Shown here: piece after piece, positions 7,891 through 15,436 of the stretch
How the letters are laid out: each line of letters opens with the position of its first letter
How positions within the stretch are numbered: the stretch's first letter is position 1
DNA from: Scatosoma sp045645245
GTDB taxonomy: Bacteria > Bacillota > Clostridia > Christensenellales > Borkfalkiaceae
Assembly: GCA_045645245.1 (NCBI GenBank)
Contig: JAZRIK010000013.1
Coordinates: forward strand, 1-25,454
Direction of reading: 5' to 3'
DNA: 25,454 bases
Position numbers and translations under genes: made by a program
Notes under the pieces: generated by a model
Databases searched by the model: none
What the model was told of the DNA's origin: nothing
What the model saw: only the letters and a program-made list of their open reading frames with translations

Positions 7891-8805
7891 TTATTTTGCC
7901 TGCATTTGTGCAAGCAAATCGGCAAGCACTTCTTCATTTTCGATTTCGTTATGAATTTCGTGGCGCAGTCCTTGATACAATTTTCCGCTTACCTGTTCAT
8001 ACCCTACTTTTTTCATAAACTCGATCGCCTTATCAAAATTCTTCGCCCCGCCAAGCACGGGATCTTCGCTCCCCGATACGAAATGAATGGGCAAGGACGG
8101 GTTTTGCACCTTATACAGCTTGGACGAATAGGTGTTTTTCATCAAGCGGAATAAGTTTTCGTACCCGTTGCAGGTAAAGCGTTTACTGCCTTTGGGGTTG
8201 GAATAAAACGCGCTTATGTTTTCGCGGTTTTTACTCAACCACGCGCCTTTGCCTTCGCTGGGGAATTGATGATTCCCCCTGCCCGTAGAAAGGTAGGAAA
8301 GCGTTTTGCAACGGTGTCTTTTACCGCGGAACAGCGCAATGGCTTTGGTCAGCCCGATGGCAATAGCCGTCATCGGATTTTTCGCAGGCGAACCGCAAAT
8401 AATCGCTTTATCCACGAGCATATCGTATTCTTGCAAATAGCAGCGCGCTACCATCGAGCCCATACTATGCCCAAACAGCGTGATGGGTAAATCGGGATAG
8501 CGGTTTTTAATCCACTCCGTCACCTGCGCCGCGTCTTGCACGATTGCTTGCGCTTTGGCATCGTAAAAATACCCCAAATCGCATTCTTCGCGCACGCTGT
8601 CGCCGTGACCGCGCTGGTCGTGACAAACTACGATAAAGCCGTGGCTTGCGAAAAAGTCCATAAAGTCTTGATAGCGTTCTTTATACTCGCACATACCGTG
8701 CAAAATTTGAATAACGCCTTTTGCATTTTTGTCGGGTGCGACGAGTAAAGCGTGCAAGGTCAAGCCGTCGGCATTCGATACCAGCGTAAACGTTTCTTGT
8801 TTCAT
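7891..8805 (-). CDS. Alpha/beta hydrolase, monoacylglycerol lipase-like
   Basis: This 304-residue protein matches the serine aminopeptidase S33/Hydrolase_4 group that includes monoacylglycerol lipases and lysophospholipases. Seen directly: the oxyanion strand ILHGMCEYKERY, the HDQRGHGDS block, the nucleophile elbow GHSMGS with S114, the likely acid D248 in SGSEDPVLGG, and H282 in GLRHEIHNE. There is no signal peptide, so it should act in the cytoplasm on lipid esters; the substrate is inferred. Its ribosome site (AAGGAG) overlaps the stop region of the exporter gene 11 bases upstream, so it is the last gene of the MarR-exporter operon. Confidence 0.85.
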   Translation of the reverse strand: MKQETFTLVSNADGLTLHALLVAPDKNAKGVIQILHGMCEYKERYQDFMDFFASHGFIVVCHDQRGHGDSVREECDLGYFYDAKAQAIVQDAAQVTEWIKNRYPDLPITLFGHSMGSMVARCYLQEYDMLVDKAIICGSPAKNPMTAIAIGLTKAIALFRGKRHRCKTLSYLSTGRGNHQFPSEGKGAWLSKNRENISAFYSNPKGSKRFTCNGYENLFRLMKNTYSSKLYKVQNPSLPIHFVSGSEDPVLGGAKNFDKAIEFMKKVGYEQVSGKLYQGLRHEIHNEIENEEVLADLLAQMQAK

Positions 8806-8816
8806 AATACTTCTCC

Positions 8817-11663
8817 TTATTCGGTGCGGAGTGCGATAACGGGGTCTTTATTCGCCGCCGCCTTTGCGGGAATGAGACCGCTGATGAGCGTGAGCACTAC
8901 GCTGACCGCGACCATTATCATCGCCGAGTTAAACGGCAGGTTGGCAAGCGTTGCAATACCGGTGAGCGTACTCAAAATAGCGTTTACGCCGTAGGATATG
9001 AGATAGGTGACCACTACGCCGAACATACCGCTGGAAAGCCCGATGATGAACGTTTCCGCGTTGAACAGGTTTCTAATGTCCTTTTTACGCGCGCCAAGCG
9101 AGCGGAGTACGCCGATTTCCTTGGTGCGTTCCACTACCGAAACGTAGGTGATGATACCGATCATTACCGACGAAACGACGAGTGAAATTGCCGTAAATGC
9201 AACCAGCACGTACGTAATGGCGTCCAAAATCGTTTCTACCATACTCATCATCGTGCCGACCGTGTCGGTATAGCGTACTTGGTCGGCTTTTTCGTGACTG
9301 TCGTTCCAAGCGTCCAAATGGCTTAAAATGCCTTCCTTTTTATCGAACGTGTCCGTGTAAATTTTTACTGCGTTCACGCTGTCCTTACCGCCCAACGAAC
9401 GAAGCGCGCTGTCGCCGTACAGTACGTAGCCGCCCATTCCGTTATCGATATACGCCGACGCAAGCGGTTTGGCTGCAATTTTGAAATAATCTGCGTTCTC
9501 TTGCGCGTACGCCGCCATTTCTTGCATTTTTGACATCCACGCGGGCGAATATTGCGTGAGCGCGGATAACTCGTCGTTCAGTTCTCTCAAACGCGCCAAA
9601 ACGTCCGCTTGATTATTCGCTTGCTCCTGCACAGCTTGCACGATTTGCGAATGCGCGTTTTGCGCTTGATATTCGTGATATAATTGCTCGGTCATATACA
9701 GTCCGCTGCTCAAACAGCCGTAATTAAGCCCTTCTTTTAAGCGCAGTACGCCCGTCACTTTGATTGCCACGCCGTCGTCGGGATTTTGGGAAATCAGCGT
9801 ATCCCTGCTACCCATGTACGAGAATAAGTACTCGCTTTGCGTTCCTTCGGCGATCGGCGTATAGACCGCGTCGTTATAATAGAGCATATATTCTTTGCCG
9901 ATAATTCGATTGAAGGGAATGCGTTTTTCGAACTCTTTACTCTCTTCATCTACTTCGCCGCCGTCTTGGGGGAAAAGCGACATAAACTCGTCTTCGGTAA
10001 TAACGCCTAGCTGTGCGAGCGTTAAATCGGTGACGTCGTTATTCGTTCCCACAACGAATACCGCTTCGTTTGCGGCTTGCGGAAAACGGCTGCCTTCGCC
10101 GATGAGCTCGTATTGCGATAAAACGTACGAGCCAAAATCATCCGCCGTCACGTCCGCAGTCCCCGGCATTTTGCCATAAATTGCGCCTAAAAATTCAACG
10201 AGCGGGGCAAGCTTTGCATATTTTTCTTCTTGCTGTGCGAGCTTGGCAACGTAATTTTCCTTTAAGGTGGACAGCGAAAGCGCTTGTTCGGTTGCGGACG
10301 CCTGCGTAAAGAGCGTGTGCGTTAAACTAATACCCGTTTCGTACATAATCGCGGTATAAAGGTCTTCGTCCATACTATTAAGATACGCGATATATTCGTT
10401 GGAAATATTGTTGGTGACCGTCATACCTTGCGCAACGTTGGTCAAAAAGGAATTTACATATACTTTATCCCCAAGTTCGTCCAAGTTGGGCATATCGGAA
10501 AGCTCGGTCATACCCGTAATGACTGCCGTCATATCCAAGGTCGTTTCCGTAATTTCCAAGGGATACGACGAGAGCATATCTTCCTGTGTTTTTAAGATAT
10601 AGCCGTTAAAGCCGTTGGAAAGCGCGAGCACCAAGCAAACGCTGATTACGCCGATACTGCCGGCAACCGAAGTAATCGCCGTTCTGCCCTTTTTGCTTAA
10701 TAAATTCCGCGCGGATAAGCCAAGCGAAGTGAAAAAGGACATCGAAGTTCTATTTTTGCCCTTGGACTGCTTTTTCTCCGCTTTTTTACTCTTTTTCTCG
10801 CTGAATTCTTGCTTTTTACGCGCCTGCACGCGGAATTTTTCACCGCAAACGGGGCAATCCACGTTTGTAGGGTTGTTTACGTCCAGCGCGTAAACGTGTA
10901 AAAGCTGTTTGCACTTGGGACAAGCAATTTCCGCGTCCTGACAAGTAGGCGCAAGCGTTTGCAGTTTACCGTATTCGTTTTCGCCGTTATACGGGTTGCT
11001 GTCCGATATGACAAGCCCGTCCTGCAAGCGCACGATACGTGTGGAATACTGCTCGGCGATTTCGGGGTTGTGCGTGACCATAATCACCAGTCGCTCGCCC
11101 GCGATTTCTCTTATCAGCTCCATAATTTGCACGCTCGTCGTGCTATCCAACGCCCCCGTCGGCTCGTCGGCGAGTAAAATTTCGGGGTTGTTCACGAGTG
11201 CGCGCGCAATCGCTACCCTTTGCATTTGCCCGCCCGAGAGTTGGTTGGGGCGTTTGCGCATTTCGCTGCGCAAGCCCACTCTTGCAAGCGCGTCTTTGGC
11301 TCTGCGTCTGCGTTCGGATTTGGAAATGCCCGCAATCGTCAAAGCCAACTCTACGTTGGTAAGCACCGTTTGGTGGGGAATGAGATTATACGATTGAAAT
11401 ACGAACCCGATACGGTGGTTTCTATATACGTCCCAGTCGCGATCTTTATAATTTTTCGTGGATACGCCGTTGATGACCAGATCCCCCGACGTGTAGTGAT
11501 CCAAACCGCCTACGATGTTGAGCAAGGTGGTTTTACCGCAACCGCTCGCGCCGAGTATGGACACGAACTCGTTTCTTCTAAAGCGTAAATTCACTCCGCG
11601 TAAGGCGTGCACGACGCTGCCTGCCGTGCGATAATCTTTTTTGATATTTTTCAGTTGCAACAT
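8817..11663 (-). CDS. Fused ABC exporter (MacB-like ATPase plus FtsX permease) with zinc ribbon
   Basis: This 948-residue protein joins an ATPase and a permease. ATPase: Walker A GASGCGKTT (38-46), Q-loop near Q90, signature LSGGQ (142-146), Walker B LLADEP (163-168), H-loop H198. A CxxC pair then follows at C248/C251 and C270/C273, a zinc-ribbon pattern, and a Lys-rich linker (about 280-305). The permease has a first membrane segment (about 328-350), an outer domain of about 450 residues, and three membrane segments near the C-terminus with the FtsX/MacB motif TKEIGVLRSLGARKKDI. Such pumps are mechanotransmission-type exporters of peptides, lipids or drugs; the cargo is unknown. Fusion order (ATPase first) is as in MacB. 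The gene lies 21 bases behind a MarR gene, which probably regulates it. Ribosome site: AGGAGA. Confidence 0.88.
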   Translation of the reverse strand: MLQLKNIKKDYRTAGSVVHALRGVNLRFRRNEFVSILGASGCGKTTLLNIVGGLDHYTSGDLVINGVSTKNYKDRDWDVYRNHRIGFVFQSYNLIPHQTVLTNVELALTIAGISKSERRRRAKDALARVGLRSEMRKRPNQLSGGQMQRVAIARALVNNPEILLADEPTGALDSTTSVQIMELIREIAGERLVIMVTHNPEIAEQYSTRIVRLQDGLVISDSNPYNGENEYGKLQTLAPTCQDAEIACPKCKQLLHVYALDVNNPTNVDCPVCGEKFRVQARKKQEFSEKKSKKAEKKQSKGKNRTSMSFFTSLGLSARNLLSKKGRTAITSVAGSIGVISVCLVLALSNGFNGYILKTQEDMLSSYPLEITETTLDMTAVITGMTELSDMPNLDELGDKVYVNSFLTNVAQGMTVTNNISNEYIAYLNSMDEDLYTAIMYETGISLTHTLFTQASATEQALSLSTLKENYVAKLAQQEEKYAKLAPLVEFLGAIYGKMPGTADVTADDFGSYVLSQYELIGEGSRFPQAANEAVFVVGTNNDVTDLTLAQLGVITEDEFMSLFPQDGGEVDEESKEFEKRIPFNRIIGKEYMLYYNDAVYTPIAEGTQSEYLFSYMGSRDTLISQNPDDGVAIKVTGVLRLKEGLNYGCLSSGLYMTEQLYHEYQAQNAHSQIVQAVQEQANNQADVLARLRELNDELSALTQYSPAWMSKMQEMAAYAQENADYFKIAAKPLASAYIDNGMGGYVLYGDSALRSLGGKDSVNAVKIYTDTFDKKEGILSHLDAWNDSHEKADQVRYTDTVGTMMSMVETILDAITYVLVAFTAISLVVSSVMIGIITYVSVVERTKEIGVLRSLGARKKDIRNLFNAETFIIGLSSGMFGVVVTYLISYGVNAILSTLTGIATLANLPFNSAMIMVAVSVVLTLISGLIPAKAAANKDPVIALRTE

Positions 11664-11684
11664 ACTTTCGTTCTCCTGCCTGTG

Positions 11685-12170
11685 TTATTGCTTTTTATCC
11701 GCTTGTTCTATCTTCTTTTCCGCTAACGCGATGAGTGCGTTAAAGGCGTTATACATTTCGTTGAATCGCTCTTCGCCAAATTCTTCTACCAGCTCTTCCA
11801 CGAAATCTAAGCACGCGTCTATATCCGGTTTATATTCTTCAATAATCCCGTCCGTGAGCTCGACGTACGCAATTTTTTGGTCCACTTCGTCGGGGACGCG
11901 CTGGACGATATTCTTTTCTTCTAACCCGTTTACAATTTGCGAAATTGCCGAGCGCGTTATCCCTAGCCGCTTGGCAAGCTGTGCGGAAATATACCGCTCG
12001 CCCAACGCTCTTGCACACGCAATTTCCGTAATCAAACGAAACTCCGTTTTGTTTAAGCTGGTTTTATTTGGAATGGCAATCATATCGTCACGCTTTCTAA
12101 GCATCGCAAACATTTTCGTTAAATATTCGTCTCTTTTCTCCCTTTTTACAACAATACGTTCTTCCTTCAT
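11685..12170 (-). CDS. MarR-family transcriptional regulator
   Basis: This 161-residue protein has a winged-helix core: a helix-turn-helix (ISAQLAKRLGITRSAISQIVNGLEEKNIV, about 62-90) followed by a wing ending in KIAYVELTDGI. Helices before and after would form the dimer interface as in MarR proteins. These bind palindromes in their own promoters and release them on binding a small phenolic or lipid-like ligand. It is first in an operon with an ABC exporter and a hydrolase, the usual layout for ligand-induced efflux. Its promoter carries a perfect 12-bp palindrome between -35 and -10, a good operator candidate. The ribosome site (AGGGG) is acceptable. Confidence 0.85.
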   Translation of the reverse strand: MKEERIVVKREKRDEYLTKMFAMLRKRDDMIAIPNKTSLNKTEFRLITEIACARALGERYISAQLAKRLGITRSAISQIVNGLEEKNIVQRVPDEVDQKIAYVELTDGIIEEYKPDIDACLDFVEELVEEFGEERFNEMYNAFNALIALAEKKIEQADKKQ

Positions 12171-12202
12171 TTGTGTACCCCTGTTCTTTATTTTTCTATT
12201 TT

Positions 12203-12231
12203 ATTATACACACGCGCGCGTGGATTGTCAA
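12203..12231 (-). promoter_or_regulatory. Consensus promoter of the marR-exporter operon with palindromic operator
   Basis: On the minus strand TTGACA (12231-12226), 17 bases, TATAAT (12208-12203): a perfect sigma-A match. The spacer contains CACGCGCGCGTG (12211-12222), a perfect 12-bp palindrome. A protein bound there would block RNA polymerase, which fits repression by the MarR product. Confidence 0.82.
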
Positions 12232-12311
12232 GTACTTAATAAAATTTTGTAAAGCATTTCACAAAAATTTCATTGTATTTTGCATTTTGTCATATTTTTT
12301 AGCGCAATAAC

Positions 12312-12340
12312 TTGTCAAAGCGGCAAAAAAGTGCTACAAT
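12312..12340 (+). promoter_or_regulatory. Promoter of the first M18 aminopeptidase gene
   Basis: TTGTCA (12312-12317), 17 bases, TACAAT (12335-12340). The leader would be about 50 bases long and includes a small GTCC-GGAC hairpin around 12347-12358. Confidence 0.7.
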
Positions 12341-12395
12341 AAGTATGTCCAAACGGACGAAGAAAAAACGAAAATAACGATAATCGGGTGGAATT

Positions 12396-13679
12396 ATGCA
12401 TCAGGAAAAAACACAAAGCTTTATTTCATTTTTAAGCGGCTCGCTGACTGCTTATCACGCAAAAGACGGCTTAAAAGCGGTTTTGCTGGAAAACGGCTTT
12501 GAAAAGCTTTTGGAAACGGAAGATTTTAGCTTGAAAGAAGGCGGTAAATATTTTGTGGAACGCGGCGCGGCGTTGATTGCGTTTACCGTGGGCAGTTTAG
12601 ACCACTTTTCGTATAAAATCGTAGCGTCGCATCTCGATTCGCCCTGCTTAAAGCTCAAGGCGAACCCCTTGCAAGTTAAAGAAAACACCGTCACCTTGAA
12701 CGTGGAAACGTACGGCGGCGGAATTTGGCATACTTTTTTTGACCGTCCGTTAAAAATCGCGGGTAGAGTGATTTTGAGCGAAAACGGCGCGTTGACCCAA
12801 AAAACGGTCGTATCGCCCTTTACGCTTACCATTCCGTCAATGGCGATTCATCTCAACCGCGGCGTGAACGACGGGTTTGCTATCAATGCGCAAACCGACC
12901 TGGCTCCCTTGCTTTCCCTGCGCGGCAACGAACAGGACTGGCTGAAAAAAATTGCGGGCGAAAACGAAGTGGTTTCTTACGATTTGTTTGTCGTGAACGC
13001 GGACATGCCCTATGTTTTTGGCTTAAACGATGAATTTTTAGCGACGCCCAGAGCGGACGATTTGGCAAGCGCTTACGCAAGCGTGGAAGCACTTTTAGCC
13101 AAGGCGGACAGCGACGGAATTTGCGTAATGGCGTGCCTTACGCACGAAGAAATCGGCAGCAACTCCGCGCAAGGCGCGGCAGGCGATTTTTTGGAAAACG
13201 TACTTCGCCGTATCGGGTACGCATTCCATTTTGACGATAACGAATTTTATAAAGCGCTCGCTTCGTCCTTTTTATTATCGGTGGATAACGCGCACGCCGT
13301 ACACCCCAACCACCCTGAAAAGAGCGATCCTACCAACCGCGTGAGCTTGGGCGGCGGTATTGCGATTAAGTCGCACGCGGGCGGTGCGTATGCAACCGAC
13401 GCGATGTCGGAAGCCGTAATGAAAACGGTGTTTGAAAGAGCGGGCGTTGCGTATCAATATTTTTACAACCGCTCGGATATGCGCAGCGGCAGCACGATGG
13501 CAATCCACGCCGTCACGCGTTTGGGCGTTTCCGCGGTGGACATCGGTTTACCGCAGCTTGCGATGCACTCCGCTTGCGAATGCTTTGCCTTGAACGATTA
13601 TGATGAAATGGTGAATGGTTTAACCGCATTTTTCTCGTCGGATATTTTGCCGACGGATGACGGAATTGTATTACGTTAA
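12396..13679 (+). CDS. M18-family metalloaminopeptidase
   Basis: This 427-residue protein matches the aspartyl/M18 aminopeptidases, cytosolic two-zinc enzymes that trim N-terminal residues from peptides. Visible key positions are SHLDSP (H79, D81), the bridging acid in RADDLAS (D221/D222), the catalytic pair HEEIGS (E251, E252), VDNAHAVHPN (D297), the conserved DPTNRVSLGGG block, and AMHSACECF (H391). Length is normal for the family. It has its own promoter, a weak GGGTGG ribosome site, and ends at a terminator that is one of two identical copies in the window. A second, distant M18 gene lies 1.8 kb away on the other strand. Confidence 0.92.
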   Translation: MHQEKTQSFISFLSGSLTAYHAKDGLKAVLLENGFEKLLETEDFSLKEGGKYFVERGAALIAFTVGSLDHFSYKIVASHLDSPCLKLKANPLQVKENTVTLNVETYGGGIWHTFFDRPLKIAGRVILSENGALTQKTVVSPFTLTIPSMAIHLNRGVNDGFAINAQTDLAPLLSLRGNEQDWLKKIAGENEVVSYDLFVVNADMPYVFGLNDEFLATPRADDLASAYASVEALLAKADSDGICVMACLTHEEIGSNSAQGAAGDFLENVLRRIGYAFHFDDNEFYKALASSFLLSVDNAHAVHPNHPEKSDPTNRVSLGGGIAIKSHAGGAYATDAMSEAVMKTVFERAGVAYQYFYNRSDMRSGSTMAIHAVTRLGVSAVDIGLPQLAMHSACECFALNDYDEMVNGLTAFFSSDILPTDDGIVLR

Positions 13680-13691
13680 ACCCTTAAAAAC

Positions 13692-13728
13692 AACCAAAAA
13701 AGACTTTCCGCTTGGAAAGTCTTTTTTT
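13692..13728. terminator. Bidirectional terminator, copy 1 of a 36-bp direct repeat
   Basis: GACTTTCC-GCTT-GGAAAGTC forms an 8-bp stem with a tetraloop, extended by A-T pairs, with a run of A before and T after. It ends the M18 gene (plus) and the XRE gene (minus), whose TAA stop lies inside the T-run. Bases 13692-13727 are identical to 15369-15404. Confidence 0.92.
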
Positions 13729-13939
13729 ATACGTCTTTTAAGCCCAAAATATAATTTGCATCTAAATCCAACGCCTCGCACAAAGCGGAAAAAGTGTCTA
13801 ACTTTGGCAATTTTTTTGTCGTACGATACTGTGTGACCATTTCCGGCGAAACACCTATGCGTTTGGCAATTTCAACCGTTGTTAAACCGCTATTTTTTAA
13901 TTCTTCACTCAATCTCTTTTTTATTATTTCGTTTTTCAT
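13727..13939 (-). CDS. Small XRE-family repressor
   Basis: This 70-residue protein is almost only a Cro/C1-type helix-turn-helix: TTVEIAKRIGVSPEMVTQYR (about 20-39) with the typical following helices LPKLDTFSALCEALDLDANYILG. It should bind DNA as a dimer. It is divergent from the lipoprotein gene, and two matching dyads lie between them, so self-regulation and control of the neighbour are inferred. The -10 box is six bases before the ATG and no ribosome site is present, so the mRNA is predicted leaderless. Base composition is more AT-rich than the flanking genes. Confidence 0.88.
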   Translation of the reverse strand: MKNEIIKKRLSEELKNSGLTTVEIAKRIGVSPEMVTQYRTTKKLPKLDTFSALCEALDLDANYILGLKDV

Positions 13940-13945
13940 ATCAAT

Positions 13946-13951
13946 ATTATA
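13946..13951 (-). promoter_or_regulatory. -10 box of the XRE gene, predicted leaderless
   Basis: TATAAT on the minus strand (13951-13946) is followed by six bases and the ATG. No good -35 box stands 16-18 bases upstream. The first operator copy (13952-13965) directly abuts this box, so a bound repressor would block it. Confidence 0.6.
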
Positions 13952-13995
13952 TAACTGTTGGTTAGAAAAATACTTGACAACTAACTAACGGTTAG
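13952..13995. promoter_or_regulatory. Two matching operator-like dyads between XRE and lipoprotein genes
   Basis: The pattern TAAC-N5-GTTAG occurs at 13952-13965 and again at 13982-13995, exactly 30 bases apart, close to three helical turns. The two copies share TAACT-N3-GGTTAG. The first abuts the XRE -10 box and the second fills the spacer of the lipoprotein promoter. The likely ligand is the XRE protein; this is inference from position and symmetry. Confidence 0.72.
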
Positions 13996-14003
13996 TATAT
14001 AAT
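13974..14003 (+). promoter_or_regulatory. Promoter of the lipoprotein gene
   Basis: TTGACA (13974-13979), 18 bases, TATAAT (13998-14003). Both hexamers are perfect. The spacer contains ACTAAC-G-GTTAGT (13984-13996), a dyad that would place a repressor between the boxes. Confidence 0.85.
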
Positions 14004-14032
14004 GATATTACTATAAATTTTTGGAGGTACAT

Positions 14033-15364
14033 ATGAAGAAATTTGTTCAATTCTTATTAACTCTATTTATTAGTTGTATATGTTTAACAGCCACAGGGGC
14101 TTGCAGTCTGGTAAATACAAATACCGCACCACCCACGCCTATCGAATATACGATTTCTTTCGACGTAAAAGACGGTAGCTCTATCGAACCGCAAAAAACT
14201 GAAACATTAAATAATGCGCCCACTCCAACGCGAAAGGGCTATATTTTTGACGGCTGGTATCTTGATGAACATTTTCTTACGCCCCTTACTCTTCCTTTTT
14301 CGCCGAGTGCTGACACCACCATATACGCGAAATGGACAAGAATGACATATCAAATCGCTTTTAGAACAAACGGCGGCACGCCGATTGATATGCAAGTATT
14401 ATCTACTTTAGAAGATGCTCCTATTCCAACACGCAAAGGATATATTTTTGATGGCTGGTATTTTGATATGGCGCTTTCTTCTCAAGTATCGTTCCCCCTT
14501 GAATTATGTGATGATACTATCATATACGCGAAATGGATAAGAGCGAAATATGAACTTTCTTTTGATACAAATGGCGGTACGCCTATCGGAACAAAAAACA
14601 TATCCGCGCTGGTTGACGCTCCTACTACTACCAAGGAAGGATATACATTAGAGGGTTGGTATTTTGATATAGAATTATCTTCCAAGGTATCGTTTCCCCT
14701 TGAATTGTATGATAATACAACATTATATGCAAAATGGGTCAAAACAAAATATACCGTCACGTTTGATACGAACGGCGGTTCTTATATTGCGTCAGAAAAA
14801 TTATCGGTATTAGAAAAAGCTCCCACCACAAATAGAAGCGGATATGTATTTGACGGATGGTTTTTAGATGAAAATTGTATGACGAGCGTTGTTTTTCCCT
14901 TAAACGTCAACTCTGCTATGACGATTTATGCAAAGTGGTTAAAAGTCTATGATACAGCAAAGTGTAAAAATTGTTCTATTAAATTAGATTTTGACCACGA
15001 ATCATACGCGCTCTTTGCTATTACGCCTAACGGTTTCGATTTAGAAAGACTTGCGGTAGAAGGTTATAAAATGAAAATTCACGTTTCATACGACGTGTAT
15101 TATCGAAAAGATTACGATGTCTTGCTTGATATCGGATATGCAGGTTCGCCTAAATACGAAATTTATTTAATGAATAATAACGGATACGGACAAATAGAAG
15201 AAAATTTATCCACTACAACAACTTCGCGAACAAGAACCATTACTTATACCTCTACCGTTGCAGATTTATTAAATCAAAAAATCCAATTAAAATTCTCAAC
15301 GGATAATATCCAAAACATCATTTACTTCAAAAATATCGTTATTGAATATATCTGTTATAAGTAA
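14033..15364 (+). CDS. Surface lipoprotein with four InlB-type repeats
   Basis: The ATG at 14033 is chosen because GGAGG (14023-14027) lies 5 bases upstream; an earlier in-frame TTG overlaps that site. The 443-residue product begins with a lipoprotein signal (lipobox around TGAC, Cys24), so it should be lipid-anchored outside the cell. Four tandem repeats of about 65 residues follow (about 35-300), each with a TNGG or similar turn, a GYxFDGWYxD block and an end in IYAKW. This is the InlB B-repeat/Listeria-Bacteroides repeat, a beta-rich stalk found in surface proteins. The last 125 residues, starting with CKNC, form a domain I do not recognise. AT-rich codons set it apart from the neighbours. 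It is probably repressed by the divergent XRE gene. Confidence 0.88.
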   Translation: MKKFVQFLLTLFISCICLTATGACSLVNTNTAPPTPIEYTISFDVKDGSSIEPQKTETLNNAPTPTRKGYIFDGWYLDEHFLTPLTLPFSPSADTTIYAKWTRMTYQIAFRTNGGTPIDMQVLSTLEDAPIPTRKGYIFDGWYFDMALSSQVSFPLELCDDTIIYAKWIRAKYELSFDTNGGTPIGTKNISALVDAPTTTKEGYTLEGWYFDIELSSKVSFPLELYDNTTLYAKWVKTKYTVTFDTNGGSYIASEKLSVLEKAPTTNRSGYVFDGWFLDENCMTSVVFPLNVNSAMTIYAKWLKVYDTAKCKNCSIKLDFDHESYALFAITPNGFDLERLAVEGYKMKIHVSYDVYYRKDYDVLLDIGYAGSPKYEIYLMNNNGYGQIEENLSTTTTSRTRTITYTSTVADLLNQKIQLKFSTDNIQNIIYFKNIVIEYICYK

Positions 15365-15368
15365 TCCA

Positions 15369-15404
15369 AACCAAAAAAGACTTTCCGCTTGGAAAGTCTT
15401 TTTT
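15369..15404. terminator. Bidirectional terminator, copy 2 of the 36-bp direct repeat
   Basis: Same hairpin as at 13692-13727, base for base. It lies between the convergent lipoprotein gene (stop 15364) and the second M18 gene (stop 15437) and has A- and T-runs for both directions. Confidence 0.92.
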
Positions 15405-15413
15405 ATTTCGTCT

Positions 15414-15424
15414 CATACCTGCCC
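15414..15424 (-). repeat. Dispersed nonamer GGGCAGGTA, intergenic copy
   Basis: On the minus strand this site reads GGGCAGGTATG. The core GGGCAGGTA also occurs on the minus strand at 1158-1166, 1781-1789, 6741-6749, 17868-17876 and 19076-19084, and on the plus strand at 22391-22399. Four of the seven copies extend to GGGCAGGTATG. Copies fall in different codon frames and in non-coding DNA, so protein coding does not explain them. Confidence 0.7.
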
Positions 15425-15436
15425 TATCCGTTTTGC

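Noticed and set aside
14021..14032. TTG start for the lipoprotein gene
   Set aside because: It overlaps GGAGG; the ATG at 14033 gives a standard lipoprotein signal.
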